A stretch of DNA of 64,000 nt, taken from NCBI GenBank assembly GCA_009859145.1, contig VRVR01000029.1, positions 124,001-188,000 on the forward strand. Reading direction: 5' to 3'. Shown here one piece after another: positions 20,213 to 29,363 of this stretch. This stretch comes from Andalucia godoyi (Eukaryota > Discoba > Jakobea > Jakobida > Andaluciidae). The translations under genes and the position numbers were made by a program. Numbering within the stretch: position 1 is the first letter of the stretch; each line of letters opens with the position of its first letter. Below the pieces are notes generated by a model. That model did not search any database. It was not told the origin of the DNA and saw only the letters and a list, made by a program, of their open reading frames with translations.

Positions 20213-20453
20213 AAAGTATTCACCCTCCAACCCAAAACCTCTCCCAAACATTTGTCTCGCATGCTGCGCCTCAGACAGATTTTATGGCGTAAAGTGACGT
20301 TTACAATCTGCATCAGCGCCCATCATCAATTACAAGGAATCGGTTGTCAGTATTCAACAGTGTCTCACTGGGCCTCGACCTGCACCCCTTCAACCATACT
20401 ATCCGATGATATTCACAGCCGTCCACCAGACGTTTGAGTTGGAGGGCTACAAA
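20213..20453 (+). repeat. Direct repeat, copy 2 (~241 bp)
   Basis: Second copy of the element at 17495-17722, in the same orientation and ~2.7 kb away. It has a 12-bp insertion near its 5' end and five substitutions at its 3' end. It lies in the 1.55-kb gap between the Gln/Met-rich gene and uL24m. The flanking parts of that gap (19645-20212 and 20454-21197) show poly-T runs but no convincing gene. Confidence 0.93.
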
Positions 20454-21197
20454 GAATATAACAGTCTGTCACACGCAGTCCAGTGAGTCCACACGCCTCG
20501 CACCCAGCTTTTTTTTTAATCTTTTTTTTTTTAAATTATTTTTTGTCTGCACTTGGGAATGTTTTCGAAAATCCCTTGCGATTGCGACGTGTCAAATGTT
20601 CTGGAAGCCAGGTTTCGAAAAGAGCGCCAAAGTGAACTGCAAGGCTGGCAGGGGTTCACTTATCTCGGATCCGTCGCGAACACATTCGTGCCCCAAAGCC
20701 AAAACAAAGCAAAGCAATAAATTTTAAAAAAGGCAATTTCAAAACGAAGCCCTCCCCTATTTTACGAACCAACGCTGTGCTGATCGTTATTTATCCGCTG
20801 CGTGGTCCCCGTTTTTGAAACAAATGTCACATTTTTTTTTAAGAACGAGTGTTGGGCGACACTTGCTGGAATGTTGGATGCATTCTTTTTTAGTTTTATT
20901 TTCTATTTCGTATTTTTCCAATTGCGTCTCTCTTGGACACGCAGCATATCGCACAGTCGGATGGCCAAGAAATGTCACAGTTCACAGTCCCCTCCAACTG
21001 GCGTACAGACTGCCGCAGAAAACATTCGCCAAGGGCTTCCCAAGGGTTTTTTGCTGTTGCTGGATTTTTTCTTCATGCTTGTCTGATTGTTTTGCGTCCG
21101 TTTCTCTTTTTCCTTTCTTCTTTATATAACCCTGTTTCATTTCGGTATCTTTGTTGTTTGTTCGTTTGTTTGTTGTGTGTGGTTTAGTCACGGCACG

Positions 21198-21659
21198 ATG
21201 AGTCATAATGTGTGGAAGATTTTACGCGGTGACTTTGTGCAAGTGATTGCCGGGAAGGACAAAGGTCGGCAAGGCACTGTGGTTCAAGTCATTCGCGACG
21301 CAAACCGTGTCTTGATCGAGGGAGTCAATCTTGTGAAGAAGCACGTAAAAGGCACCAAGGAGCAGCCTGGCCAAATCATTACGAAAGAAATGCCGCTTCA
21401 TGTGTCAAACGTTGCGATTGTGGACCCTGTTCAAAAAGTCCCGACTCGTGTTGGTTTCAAATTCTCGTCTGTCGACGGGAGAAAAGTTCGAGTGTCGAAA
21501 CTGTCTGGAGTTGAGATTCCAAGGCCAGAAGTGCTCAAAATGAGATTGCCCAAGTATGCCCGTCCGGTTGCCGCATCCGAGAAGGACACGTCGCCTAACA
21601 CCGCTGCGTTAAATACACTGAATGTGGCTGCTGCTGCCTTGCCTTCCAAACCCGAATAG
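21198..21659 (+). CDS. MRPL24: Mitochondrial large-subunit ribosomal protein uL24 (KOW)
   Basis: A bacterial-type uL24 of 153 aa. The KOW segment ILRGDFVQVIAGKDKGRQGTV is followed by VLIEGVNLVKKHVKGT, then MPLHVSNVAIVDP and PTRVGFKF, the standard order of L24. Eukaryotic cytosolic uL24 (RPL26) differs, so this is the organellar protein, most likely mitochondrial. The ~45-residue C-terminal extension is not in bacterial L24. No clear N-terminal presequence is present when the ATG at 21198 is used; the frame is open upstream with a hydrophobic stretch but no credible start. Plastid function cannot be excluded from sequence alone. Confidence 0.88.
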   Translation: MSHNVWKILRGDFVQVIAGKDKGRQGTVVQVIRDANRVLIEGVNLVKKHVKGTKEQPGQIITKEMPLHVSNVAIVDPVQKVPTRVGFKFSSVDGRKVRVSKLSGVEIPRPEVLKMRLPKYARPVAASEKDTSPNTAALNTLNVAAAALPSKPE

Positions 21660-21862
21660 ATCTGCTACCTTGCTCTTTGTACAAATAAATTCGCCAAAAT
21701 TCTTTCCTTCTCTTGTTGCTTTGCTTTGTATTGTGTTGTGTTTGGTATTTTCGTTTTTTTTTTTTTTTTTTTGTTTTCTGCTTTATTTTTACAATGATGA
21801 TTATTCGGTAAAGTCAATTACACTTCTTTCATCGGAAAATGGGCGAAAGGATTCCATGAGCT

Positions 21863-22030
21863 TCATTTCATGAGACCCAGAGAAAGAAAAGAACGTATGG
21901 ACGACCAAAACGCATCTGATTCGTGTTTGCATGGATCCGCGACTCGAACACGAGACCCGCCCAAATCTTTGGACTTCCGGCATTCAATGAGCGCTGTTCG
22001 GAGGCGCAGAACCTCGTTAAGGGTTGTCAT
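21863..22030 (-). CDS. Candidate 55-aa small protein
   Basis: Short open frame from an ATG, with coding-like composition: basic helix LNEVLRLRTALIECRKSKD, then RVADPCKHESDAFW. It lies between the uL24m stop and the coiled-coil gene, on the same strand as the latter. The Cys-containing basic helix resembles small mitochondrial assembly proteins in general style, but I cannot name a family. An upstream in-frame ATG at 22156 would add a pyrimidine-repeat-encoded stretch and is less likely. It could be chance or a terminal exon. Confidence 0.3.
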   Translation of the reverse strand: MTTLNEVLRLRTALIECRKSKDLGGSRVRVADPCKHESDAFWSSIRSFLSLGLMK

Positions 22031-22196
22031 TTCGCGAACAAGCCCCTCCGAAAAAGAAGAAGAAGAGAAGAAGAAATAAAAGAAGAAATAAAAGCTGCGA
22101 CATAAACGGTGGACGCGAGAAGATGATGCAAATAATACTCGACAGGCGTCTCCCATCTACAGCAAGCGGTGCTTCCCAGTCTCCAATCCCGAGTCC

Positions 22197-23480
22197 TTAG
22201 GACTTGGGAGGAAACATTTCCCGAGCGTTTGTCCGAAACAAGGCCGATAGGTCCAATCTGGGAGAACTTGGTGAGCGAGAAGCGTCGGTCGCCGGTGCTT
22301 CTCGAACAAAGCCGACTGCCCGCAAAATGTCTTCGTTCTTCCGACGCTCGACCGCTTGCATTTCCAGGCGCCACTTGCGGCACTTTTCCATGACTGCTCT
22401 TGCGCGTGCCTCCAATCTCTCCACAACGGCAGGAAGCTTCGAGACTTGAAGAGCAACCTTCTTGTCAGAGCCCTGCGCGTCTTCCAGCTCTTTTTCCATC
22501 TTGGACAGACTTGCAAGCTCGGCAGCAGCAGCAAGCTGCTCCCCCAAGCGAGTGACCTTGGCCTGGAGTTCCGCAATGCGCTCGTCGTTAACTTGGATTC
22601 CAACCGAATTGCCATTAGGAACTGCGTGCTCCGTTTGTGTGGACACCGCAGAACGCATGGACAACAGTATTTGCCTGTCCGCTCGCTCCTTTTCGAACTC
22701 GTCGAGGAGCGCCCTCATTTCCTTGGCTTGCTTTTCGAAAACCTCGACTTTCTCCTTCAGTGCCTTGTTCTCCTTTTCCCTCTCTTTTTGCCTTGCAGCA
22801 CTTTGCGCTGTTTCGGCAGGAGAAGCGGATATCCCTTTCGCATTTCGGATTCGCTCCACTTCCAACACCAGTCGTGCTCGCTCTTCTTCCCACTCTTTGG
22901 CTCGCCGGGCCATGGCAACTTCAAGAGTCCTCAATTCTTCATCTCGGCGGGCTAAGAAAACTTTTGCTTCGCTGACTTGATTTGTGAGCCGATCAACCTG
23001 CTTCTCAAGTTCGGTTTCTTTCCGCGCAGCTTCAAACGCTGTCTTTTGAGAAGCCGTCGCGAATTGCGACAAGGAGGACAGCAGAATCGCATGAAAATTA
23101 GTAAACATATAATCTATACACCAGTCCACCGATTTGGGTCCAATTCGAGCCTTTCTTAAGATCGTCACGTCCGTCACCACCTCGGGCTGCGAAATGCCAA
23201 CCTCCCCATAATCATCACGTGGATGCCTTGTGGGCAAAGTCGTTTGGCTGCCTTTGACCGCAGAACCAATGCCTGCAGTTTGCAAGGGGCCCCGCGGAAG
23301 CTTGAGTGCGTCGAGCGGCTCGTGCATAGACGAAGTACGAGGAATGTGTACTGGAGTAAACGACGGAATTTTGGCGAGTGGTGTCTTGCTGCCGAACAGC
23401 TCCGTCATTATCTCCAGAGTGGAACGAAGATGGTGATTCACCACCCGCACGGACGACTCCAGCACCTGGCTGTCTTCCAT
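22197..23480 (-). CDS. Coiled-coil protein, function unknown
   Basis: A 427-aa protein. Residues ~1-100 contain a helix (VLESSVRVVNHHLRST) and a Pro-rich linker. Residues ~100-150 form a compact hydrophobic block (WCIDYMFTNFHAILLSSLSQ). From ~150 to ~405 the protein is a nearly continuous heptad coiled coil rich in Glu, Lys, Arg and Ala, with KEWEEERARLVLEVERIR as a clear example. A centrosomal or adhesion protein of the SSX2IP/ADIP kind has a comparable layout, but the match is weak and not claimed. Its start faces RRP40, with 372 bp between the two ATGs (23481-23852) and no gene in the gap. Confidence 0.8.
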   Translation of the reverse strand: MEDSQVLESSVRVVNHHLRSTLEIMTELFGSKTPLAKIPSFTPVHIPRTSSMHEPLDALKLPRGPLQTAGIGSAVKGSQTTLPTRHPRDDYGEVGISQPEVVTDVTILRKARIGPKSVDWCIDYMFTNFHAILLSSLSQFATASQKTAFEAARKETELEKQVDRLTNQVSEAKVFLARRDEELRTLEVAMARRAKEWEEERARLVLEVERIRNAKGISASPAETAQSAARQKEREKENKALKEKVEVFEKQAKEMRALLDEFEKERADRQILLSMRSAVSTQTEHAVPNGNSVGIQVNDERIAELQAKVTRLGEQLAAAAELASLSKMEKELEDAQGSDKKVALQVSKLPAVVERLEARARAVMEKCRKWRLEMQAVERRKNEDILRAVGFVREAPATDASRSPSSPRLDLSALFRTNAREMFPPKS

Positions 23481-23852
23481 GCCTTCTCGCTACGTCACAA
23501 TGCTTCTCGCGAGAATCTCCGGCTAGTCTTGTGTGGCGTATCGTGGAAGAACCGACACTCAAAAACAGTAGCGTCTCGCAATGCGACGAACTGGCGATGA
23601 CCGTTTCATTAACGAGTGGGGAAATTCACTCACTGAATCCAGGCGGTCTTTTTGTTCTGGCTTCCACATGCTCGTCCACAAGCTTGAGTCTGACTTTCGA
23701 CGTCTGTCGAACTCGCTCGAAAAAAAAAAGGGCTCAAGAGATGCAAATCTTGAAAAGATACGAAGTTTCGAGGAAAAATATAATAAAATAGGAATGATTA
23801 ATTTAAGAAGTCCGAGGGACGGGAAAGGAGCACAGGATTCCGCATATTGAGC

Positions 23853-24722
23853 ATGCGAATTGACAAGAGAACAATCGATCAGTTGGTTCTTCCAGGGCAG
23901 GTAGTTGGAAGGACAGAACCTCGGGCATTGGACTACGTTTCTCCAAACACGGACTCGAAATCACACCAACAACAGCAACAATTTCGTTTGGGACCCGGTT
24001 TGTCACGGAACCCTCGTTCAGCAAGCGAAATCATTGCTGTTATTGCCGGTGTGTTTCGAGTAGTATTCCCAGAGGGTGCCGCGCCAGTGTCAGGTAGCAC
24101 TGCAGAAGAAAACGAGAGTGACTTTTGGATGGATGTTCCAAATAGTGCCAAAGTGTACGTCCAAGGCCATTCAAAGCATTATGTGCCACGTGTGGGAGAC
24201 TCTGTAATAGGAATTGTGAGTTCTAGAAATGTGGAAGCATACGCAGTTGACATTGGGAGCTCGCTTGCCGGCATGCTTCCCGTGCTGGCATTTGATGGAG
24301 CGACGAAGAGAAGCAAACCCAACTTGCAAATCGGCGACTACGTGTACGCGCGCGTGGTGGCATTCAACGTTCACCAGGGTGCTGCACTGTCGTGCACGAG
24401 TCCCGCATCCCTGGGCGCTGTAGGTGCAAAAGACTGGATTACGAAGGAATCTGTGTTTGGACAGTTGTTTGCGGGACACGTTGTTCCGGTCAGCATCCCG
24501 CATGCATTCCAGCTACTCCGGAAGACCGCACCGATATTGGCTGCAATTGGAAAACATGTGTCTTATGAATGTGCCGTTGGGGCCAACGGAAGGGTGTGGA
24601 TCGATGCGTCGTCGACAAGAGAAACCATCCTGGTTTCAAGCGCCATCGAGGCCAGTGAGTGGCTCCATGATGACGAATGCTCCGATTTTGTGCAAAGGCT
24701 GCTGGTGGTGCATGGTGCGTAG
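23853..24722 (+). CDS. EXOSC3: RNA exosome subunit RRP40 (EXOSC3)
   Basis: S1/KH cap subunit of the RNA exosome, 289 aa, close to human EXOSC3 (275 aa). It has an N-terminal NTD (VLPGQVV, then SEIIAVIAGVFRVV), the S1 domain with VPRVGDSVIGIVSSRN, AVDIGSSLAGML, FDGATKRSKPNLQIGDYVYARV, and the KH region with GANGRVWI. These match human [28 protein letters not shown] and GMNGRIWV in order. It caps the exosome barrel together with RRP4 and CSL4 and guides RNA to DIS3, whose gene lies 21 kb away in this window. The ATG at 23853 is the first in frame. A Gln-rich insert lies in the NTD. Convergent with RPS24. Confidence 0.94.
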   Translation: MRIDKRTIDQLVLPGQVVGRTEPRALDYVSPNTDSKSHQQQQQFRLGPGLSRNPRSASEIIAVIAGVFRVVFPEGAAPVSGSTAEENESDFWMDVPNSAKVYVQGHSKHYVPRVGDSVIGIVSSRNVEAYAVDIGSSLAGMLPVLAFDGATKRSKPNLQIGDYVYARVVAFNVHQGAALSCTSPASLGAVGAKDWITKESVFGQLFAGHVVPVSIPHAFQLLRKTAPILAAIGKHVSYECAVGANGRVWIDASSTRETILVSSAIEASEWLHDDECSDFVQRLLVVHGA

Positions 24723-24881
24723 GATGGAATGCCGGTCTGGTGCCGGGAAAAAATAAAATTAAAAAACAGTCTGAAAGTGATCGAAAGGCAAAGCAACAAC
24801 AAGCTGTAGAGGAGATCTGTATTTTCACTATAAGGCCATACAAACAAACGAACATTGTTTTTTCCAACAGGAAGCATTACT

Positions 24882-25289
24882 TTACTTCTTGTCAGACGAC
24901 GGACGCAAAATCTTGGCACGCTCAACACCACGGAACTTCTTCGCACGGTTCTTACGCTCCTTGAGCTGCTTACGAGACTGCTGGACATTCTTCTTGAGAC
25001 CTTGGCGGACCAGGCGGTATGCGGGCTCAAACTTGGTGACTGCATCAATGTTGTCATAGATCAGGGCAAAGCCAGTGGTCGTGTGTGCACCGAAACGAGT
25101 CTTGAAGCCAAATGCAACAACAGTACGGGGATCCTGGGCATTGTACATCTTGGCAAGACGCTCCTGAACCTCCTTGCGGGACAAGGGGGCCTTTCCAGGA
25201 TGGATGATATCGACGATCATCTGCTTCCTGAAAAGAAGCCGGTTGGTCGAGTATTTGCGTGTGCGGAGGGTAATGGCCGAATCAGACAT
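24882..25289 (-). CDS. RPS24: Ribosomal protein eS24 (RPS24)
   Basis: Cytosolic small-subunit ribosomal protein of 135 aa, the usual length. Signature segments are TLRTRKYSTNRLLFRKQM, HPGKAPLSRKEVQERL, DPRTVVAFGFKTRFG and TTGFALIYDN. The basic tail KQLKERKNRAKKFRGVERAK is typical. Single exon with a clear ATG. It ends 160 bp from the convergent RRP40 stop. Confidence 0.97.
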   Translation of the reverse strand: MSDSAITLRTRKYSTNRLLFRKQMIVDIIHPGKAPLSRKEVQERLAKMYNAQDPRTVVAFGFKTRFGAHTTTGFALIYDNIDAVTKFEPAYRLVRQGLKKNVQQSRKQLKERKNRAKKFRGVERAKILRPSSDKK

Positions 25290-25810
25290 TCTATCTGTGG
25301 TTTATCGAACGCGCTCAACAACAAGGACAACAAAACAAAACAAAAAATCGAAACTTTAAAAAAATCGACACGAAGCTGCGTTGAATGGGAAATTGGGAAT
25401 CCAAAGGAGCAAAAGATGGTAGGGTTGGAGGAAGTCTAGGGTTTCAGAGTCGTCGGAACAAAAAAGGGTCCCGAAAACTCTAATGAAGGCTAATGAAGGC
25501 TCATTATCCGCAGCTTGAGGCACTCCCGTGGATAAGTTGAGTCGATCAGAAAGAATTCGGAGGCGGTCAACTGGTGAAGAACGACTGCAAATGTAATGAC
25601 CTGCGCTGAAATCGTTTCTTGTCCACAAAAATACTCTAAATATAAATAAAATGAAATAAAGAAAGAAGACAAATTGAAATAATTAATTATTATTAAAAAA
25701 AAAGAAAAGGAAAAGAAAAAACACGTTGGCGGCGAAGCACATTCCCTGACGTGCTTCGTTCCATTGGATATATTCTTTTTTGTCCTTTTATATTAATTTT
25801 ATTTTAGCAT
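25290..25810. promoter_or_regulatory. Divergent promoter region, RPS24 / AFG2-like
   Basis: Gap of 521 bp, AT-rich next to the AFG2-like start. A short duplicated CTAATGAAGG sits at 25479-25498. No recognised element. Confidence 0.4.
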
Positions 25811-27991
25811 ATGCCTCCCAAACGAGAACACGGTTCTACCTCGGAAGATGCGCCACTAGCTTTGCTACCGTCTTTGCTTCATTTTTCATTTGGCCAGGCT
25901 TTGGCAAATGACGCCCCACCAGGATCGCCTCTGCGCCTTGCGGAACGTAAAATCAGGATGCACCCAGATGCGGTTCGTGCGAGTGGACTGATTGGATCAA
26001 AATTTGTTCAAGTCAGCTCCTTGTCCACCAACTCCAGTTGCTCGTCTTCTGCAGTGTTGTCACTTTCTATGGATGATCGATTGGAAAGATCGGCCATTGC
26101 TGTTCCTGCGGCATTTCGATTCTGCCTCAAAGACAGTCTCCCGCCCGTTATTTCGAGTGTTCGCATTGTCTCGAGCAAGGAAATCGTCATTTCCTGCTCT
26201 TCTGCCATTCCTGATAGAACTCGTTGCTTCGTGGAAGCAGCTGCAAGAGCGGACCTGGCTTTGTTTGTCGCTTTCCGAGGAATGTCTTTTTCCGTGGACT
26301 GGTGTGGGACTGCATACGTGTTCTGCATTGAATCGATATCTTCATTTCAATCTGAAGAGTCTGCCGCCGCGTCTGAAACTGGTTGTTATTACAGCTCCAG
26401 GCAGTCTTCCGTCGTATTTCGATACAGTTCTTCCGTTGTCGTAACTGGAGAGTTTGATGTCATTGGTATGGATTACGTCGCTGTTCAACTGCGCGATTTA
26501 TTTGAGAGTTTACATTGCTGCCGCGTGCTTCTTCATGGTCCGACCGGAACTGGCAAGACGAGTTTGGTGAAGATGGTTGCGGAAAGGAAGAGGATGCCCG
26601 TCATTGAGGTTGATGGAGCAGTTTCGTCGACTTCAAAGTATTTTGGAGATGCAGAACACGGAATTCGGAAAAAAGTTCATGAGGCCAAAGTGCTTGCTCC
26701 ATGTGTTTTGCTTCTCAAAAACATTGATTTGCTGTGTCCGCGCCGGGATTCTGCGGTGTCCGAGTCGCAAAAGAGACTGGCGACAACTGTCCTGCAGCTC
26801 GTCTCGGATTTGGATCTACTGAAAAGTGTTTTTGTGATTGCAACATCTCACCGTTCTGACGATATTGATCCTGCGATGCGTCGACCCGGAAGATTGGACG
26901 TTGAACTTGCTGTACACAGTCCGTCTGATCAGGAACGGTATCTGATCTGCCAATTCCTTGCATCGAAATCTGGTCACTTTGATCTCTCTGATGAGGAGTG
27001 GACACAAGTTGGAAGGCATACTCGAGGGTTCGTGGGACGCGATATCGAGTTTATGATAAAAGAGTGCCTGGTACTGGTTCCGCCGCCTCGGCATGTCTGT
27101 TTCGAAGACGTCCTGCGGGTCTGCAAATCCATGACCCCGGCCACGCTGCGGTCAATAGCTGTTGAAGTTCCAAAAGTGTTTTGGACGGATGTGGGGGGCC
27201 AAGACAGCGTGAAACAGCAGCTAAAGGAAGCAGTGGAATGGCCCATGAAGCATGCGAAGATGTTTTTACAGTATGGAATCCGGCCTCTCAAAGGAGTATT
27301 GATGTACGGTCCCCCAGGTTGCTCGAAGACAATGTTGGCGAAAGCGATTGCCACCGAATGTGCATTGTCGTTTCTTGCAGTCAAAGGGCCAGAGCTTCTT
27401 GGAAAATATGTCGGGGACAGCGAGCAAGCCGTTCGACGAGTTTTCGAAAGAGCCAGAGCTGCAACCCCTTGCGTTATCTTCTTTGACGAAATAGATGCGT
27501 TAGCCGCCGCACGCAAAGACTTTTCATCCGGTTCTGGAGAGAGGGTGCTTGCACAATTATTGGCAGAAATGGACGGAATGGCTCCTCTGTCACAGGTAGT
27601 AGTTCTCGCGGCGACGAATCGCCCGGATCGTTTGGACTCGGCTTTATTGAGGCCAGGTCGATTTGATCGGGTTGTCTATGTGCCGCTACCTGACCTCGGT
27701 TCTCGCACCGAGATTTGGAGGATTAACTTGCAAAAACTGCCGACAGACATTCCACCTGAAGAAATTGGCCACTGGGCAAGAGCGCTTTCAGAGAGAAGCG
27801 AAGGGCTTTCTGGAGCCGAAATCGTCGCCGTTTGCAAGGAAGCATCAATGGCAGCATTGGAAATCGATATGGACGCTTCCGTGATCAGCAAGGGCCTGAT
27901 CAACGACGCCTTGGAAAAATTCTGCCCACGTATCACAGCTGAACAATTGGTTTTCTTTGAGCAGTTCAGAAGCTCCTTTCGAAAATCGTAA
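25811..27991 (+). CDS. AFG2: AFG2/SPATA5-like double AAA ATPase (ribosome maturation)
   Basis: A 726-aa type II AAA ATPase. AFG2/Drg1 releases shuttling factors from pre-60S subunits in the cytoplasm. After an N-terminal region of ~210 residues, D1 has Walker A GPTGTGKT (243-250), but the Walker B segment reads VLLLKNIDLL (299-308): the Asp-Glu pair of the standard hhhhDE motif is Lys-Asn. D2 has GPPGCSKTMLAKAIA, CVIFFDEIDALAA and ATNRPDRLDSALLRPGRFD. The Cys-Ser in GPPGCSKT is typical of the AFG2/SPATA5 branch and separates it from CDC48. D2 should therefore be the working ATPase, and D1 may bind ATP without hydrolysing it. Convergent with the kaptin-like gene, with 9 bp between the stops. 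Confidence 0.9.
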   Translation: MPPKREHGSTSEDAPLALLPSLLHFSFGQALANDAPPGSPLRLAERKIRMHPDAVRASGLIGSKFVQVSSLSTNSSCSSSAVLSLSMDDRLERSAIAVPAAFRFCLKDSLPPVISSVRIVSSKEIVISCSSAIPDRTRCFVEAAARADLALFVAFRGMSFSVDWCGTAYVFCIESISSFQSEESAAASETGCYYSSRQSSVVFRYSSSVVVTGEFDVIGMDYVAVQLRDLFESLHCCRVLLHGPTGTGKTSLVKMVAERKRMPVIEVDGAVSSTSKYFGDAEHGIRKKVHEAKVLAPCVLLLKNIDLLCPRRDSAVSESQKRLATTVLQLVSDLDLLKSVFVIATSHRSDDIDPAMRRPGRLDVELAVHSPSDQERYLICQFLASKSGHFDLSDEEWTQVGRHTRGFVGRDIEFMIKECLVLVPPPRHVCFEDVLRVCKSMTPATLRSIAVEVPKVFWTDVGGQDSVKQQLKEAVEWPMKHAKMFLQYGIRPLKGVLMYGPPGCSKTMLAKAIATECALSFLAVKGPELLGKYVGDSEQAVRRVFERARAATPCVIFFDEIDALAAARKDFSSGSGERVLAQLLAEMDGMAPLSQVVVLAATNRPDRLDSALLRPGRFDRVVYVPLPDLGSRTEIWRINLQKLPTDIPPEEIGHWARALSERSEGLSGAEIVAVCKEASMAALEIDMDASVISKGLINDALEKFCPRITAEQLVFFEQFRSSFRKS

Positions 27992-28000
27992 TGTAGTTCG

Positions 28001-29038
28001 CTAACACTGAGTGTTTGCGGGCAGATCGAAGACAGAGAACGTGTACATCGCTTGGATGGCCAAACTCCGTTCATCGAGACATGTAATGCCATACACTGGT
28101 TCACGAACAGAAAACTTTGTACCTATTTCCCATTTTGCGCCTGTTTTCTCCGTTTCGGACACAATACGATACCCAATTACCTCCCCGGAATAGAATCCGA
28201 CAAATAACACAGTGGCAGAAACGGCAAAGCAGAGCGGAATGTCATGAACATTCGATTCTGGTAAAAGGTGCATTTCAAAAGACTCTTGTCCGACTTGAAA
28301 ATTCCATACACCCGTAAGAGCCGATGCTAAGAGCAGACTTCCGCTGAACTCGCACACAAACGTGATGGGGCCGTCCAACAGAACGGTTCGGCGAACTGGC
28401 AAGTGCCCAGATTGCACATCCACAGTCCCATCATTTCGAAAAACTACCTTTCGCTTGCCGAACAAGTCCAACGTCCCATTTTGACACCCGAATATTGAAA
28501 GATCTGCAGTAACACAAATAGAAAGCACAGATTCTGAAGGCAGCAACGAATCGATTCCCGTGAGAGCATCGGAAACCTCTTCAGGGACGCGATAGCGGTA
28601 CACCTTTCCGTCTAAGCAAGCCACGTACACAGTATCTGCAAACGAGTGCAGAAAAGTAGGAGTTGACTGCAGTTCGCAAGTCCAGGAGGATCGAAACTCA
28701 ATTCCAGGCTGACCCGCAGAAATGCCTGATAAATACGGAAGGAGATGAACAACAGACACATAGTATCGATCTGAACTCCGGTGAACGATTGACAGCAACT
28801 GCGTTTCTGAAATCGCAAGGACATTCAGAGCGAAAATCTCTTGACACTTGAACGAAGCCTGCACATGACCCCAGCCGTGAAACAGATCAGAAGCTGGATC
28901 GACTGCATCATCCGCCTTTCGAGCGCTCGCCGCAAACAATTGATTTCCGTCTGAGAACAGCACGGAACGCGGGCTTACCATGGCCATCAATTGACATTTC
29001 ACTGCATTTTTCAGAGGAACGGAGTAAATATAGCTCAT
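28001..29038 (-). CDS. Kaptin-like beta-propeller protein
   Basis: A 345-aa beta-strand-rich protein with repeated blades. Its second half follows kaptin in order: an LSIFGCQNGTLDLF blade (human LSALGCQSGYVRV), VLLDGPITFV (human VLQDGPISRV), LLPESNVHDIPLCF (human LLPGSDQFDSVLC), VLFVGFYSGEVIGYRI (human VLVATYGQELLCYK) and FSVREPVYGITCLD (human FSSPLLAMAHVD). Kaptin is part of KICSTOR, which recruits GATOR1 to lysosomes to restrain TORC1, and was first described as actin-associated. The assignment rests on remembered pattern order, not on an alignment. No membrane segment. Divergent from the Fe-S gene over 325 bp (29039-29363), in which no gene is seen. Confidence 0.6.
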   Translation of the reverse strand: MSYIYSVPLKNAVKCQLMAMVSPRSVLFSDGNQLFAASARKADDAVDPASDLFHGWGHVQASFKCQEIFALNVLAISETQLLSIVHRSSDRYYVSVVHLLPYLSGISAGQPGIEFRSSWTCELQSTPTFLHSFADTVYVACLDGKVYRYRVPEEVSDALTGIDSLLPSESVLSICVTADLSIFGCQNGTLDLFGKRKVVFRNDGTVDVQSGHLPVRRTVLLDGPITFVCEFSGSLLLASALTGVWNFQVGQESFEMHLLPESNVHDIPLCFAVSATVLFVGFYSGEVIGYRIVSETEKTGAKWEIGTKFSVREPVYGITCLDERSLAIQAMYTFSVFDLPANTQC

Positions 29039-29363
29039 TCTATGTTAGTCCTTGGGCCCCGCAATGCACTGACACAGACAGCTAACCAGCTCGGCGCTCC
29101 TCGTCGTGCAGTCGGATGTGTTTATTTCATTTTGTCTTATTTTATTTTGGTGTTTTTGTTTTTCATGTCGCTGCGGTGCGTGAGGATGCTTGAGGAACTC
29201 TCGCTGAGGTCAAGCTTGTGAAAGACAGCTGCGACTCCGATGGGCCATGTCCTCAGTCCCTCTCTTCTCCTTATTTACTTACTTATTTTAATCTGATTAT
29301 TATTTTAATTTAAAAAACTCTTTCTGGATTGTCAGCAAATCGTGACACAAATGCAAAAATTCG

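Noticed and set aside
19811-20437. 208-codon plus-strand frame upstream of uL24m
   Set aside because: Its second half is the direct repeat and its first half has no protein-like composition; copy 1 of the repeat is embedded in a different frame context.
21940-21985. B-box-like GTTCGAGTC on the minus strand suggesting a tRNA
   Set aside because: No acceptor stem, D arm or A box can be paired around it; the bases are better explained as part of the 55-codon frame.
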